Origin: SIG440 sp045645485
GTDB taxonomy: Bacteria; Bacillota; Clostridia; Monoglobales; Monoglobaceae
Direction: 5' to 3'
Assembly: GCA_045645485.1 (NCBI GenBank)
Contig: JAZRIX010000063.1
Coordinates: 1 to 15,397, forward strand
DNA length: 15,397 nt
In this document: piece by piece, positions 15,281 to 15,397 of the stretch
Numbering within the stretch: position 1 is the stretch's first letter
Layout: each line of letters opens with the position of its first letter
Program-made: the position numbers and the translations under genes
The notes under the pieces: model-generated
What the model was told of the DNA's origin: nothing
Database searches by the model: none
What the model saw: the letters and a program-made list of their open reading frames with translations, nothing else

Positions 15281-15397
15281 ATGAAAAAATGCAGAATAAC
15301 AGTTATGAGAACGGCAAGATATGATGATTTGATTGAAAGGTATGAAAATCCCATTGAACATGCTTGTGATATGAAGACAGGACAGGTTTTTGTTGCT
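15281..15397 (+). CDS. TIGR04076 family protein, N-terminal part only
   Basis: The frame is open from ATG 15281 to the right edge, giving 39 residues (MKKCRITVMRTARYDDL...ENPIEHACDMKTGQVFVA). The start, the spacing to the conserved cysteine in HACDMKTGQVF and the overall pattern fit the TIGR04076 family, small proteins of about 100 residues of unknown function common in Clostridia. AAGGAG (15264-15269) overlaps the stop of the metallopeptidase gene and lies 11 bases before the ATG. It is probably the last or a later gene of the 13441 unit; the rest lies outside the window. Confidence 0.7.
   Translation, partial: MKKCRITVMRTARYDDLIERYENPIEHACDMKTGQVFVA

Noticed and set aside
1..15397. CRISPR array, insertion sequence, phage or anti-phage system
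   Set aside because: No regularly spaced repeats, transposase, integrase, terminal inverted repeats or nuclease/helicase defence genes were seen. The YgjP-like protease alone is not evidence of a defence locus.

Overview
This window looks like ordinary chromosome from a Gram-positive Firmicute of the class Clostridia, probably a gut Ruminococcaceae/Oscillospiraceae-type anaerobe. I infer this from the homodimeric-type glycyl-tRNA synthetase, a holB-ricT pair, an smc-ftsY pair, strong purine-rich Shine-Dalgarno (SD) sites, a TTG start on smc, AT-rich intergenic DNA and sigma-A-type promoters. No phage, transposon, CRISPR, rRNA or tRNA gene is recognisable. The species cannot be named from the sequence alone.

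Layout. Positions 1-230 are AT-rich non-coding DNA with dyad half-sites and a possible leftward promoter for a gene beyond the left edge. A clear promoter at 232-260 starts a rightward housekeeping unit: glyQS (glycyl-tRNA synthetase), holB (clamp-loader delta prime) and ricT (PSP1/YaaT family). It ends at a perfect hairpin terminator at 3698-3729. A 357-base intergenic gap follows, holding three consecutive inverted repeats of unknown role, then a strong promoter at 3920-3948 and a hairpin-rich leader. The second rightward unit is smc, ftsY and a 919-residue UPF0182 membrane protein, with gaps of two bases or less. It ends at a bidirectional terminator (11331-11375) shared with the convergent leftward pair.

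The leftward pair (12359 to 11371) is a two-helix membrane protein and an HSL-type alpha/beta hydrolase, coupled by a TAATG overlap. It is divergent from a LysR-family regulator (12510-13367). In the shared 150-base gap a perfect 7-4-7 palindrome overlaps the regulator's -35 box and is centred about 65 bases upstream of the predicted start of the leftward transcript, the classic geometry for a LysR regulator that represses itself and controls its divergent neighbour.

From 13388 another promoter drives a rightward unit: an S33-type alpha/beta hydrolase, an SSAT-like GNAT acetyltransferase, a YgjP-like zinc metallopeptidase, and the first 39 codons of a TIGR04076-type protein that runs off the right edge.

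The genes cover translation (glyQS), replication (holB), chromosome segregation (smc) and membrane protein targeting (ftsY), followed by small metabolic or accessory genes. I found no convincing new multi-gene system. The parts most worth a second look are non-coding: the folded gap before smc, the smc and glyQS leaders, a 15-base promoter core repeated at separate promoters, and the LysR divergent control region.
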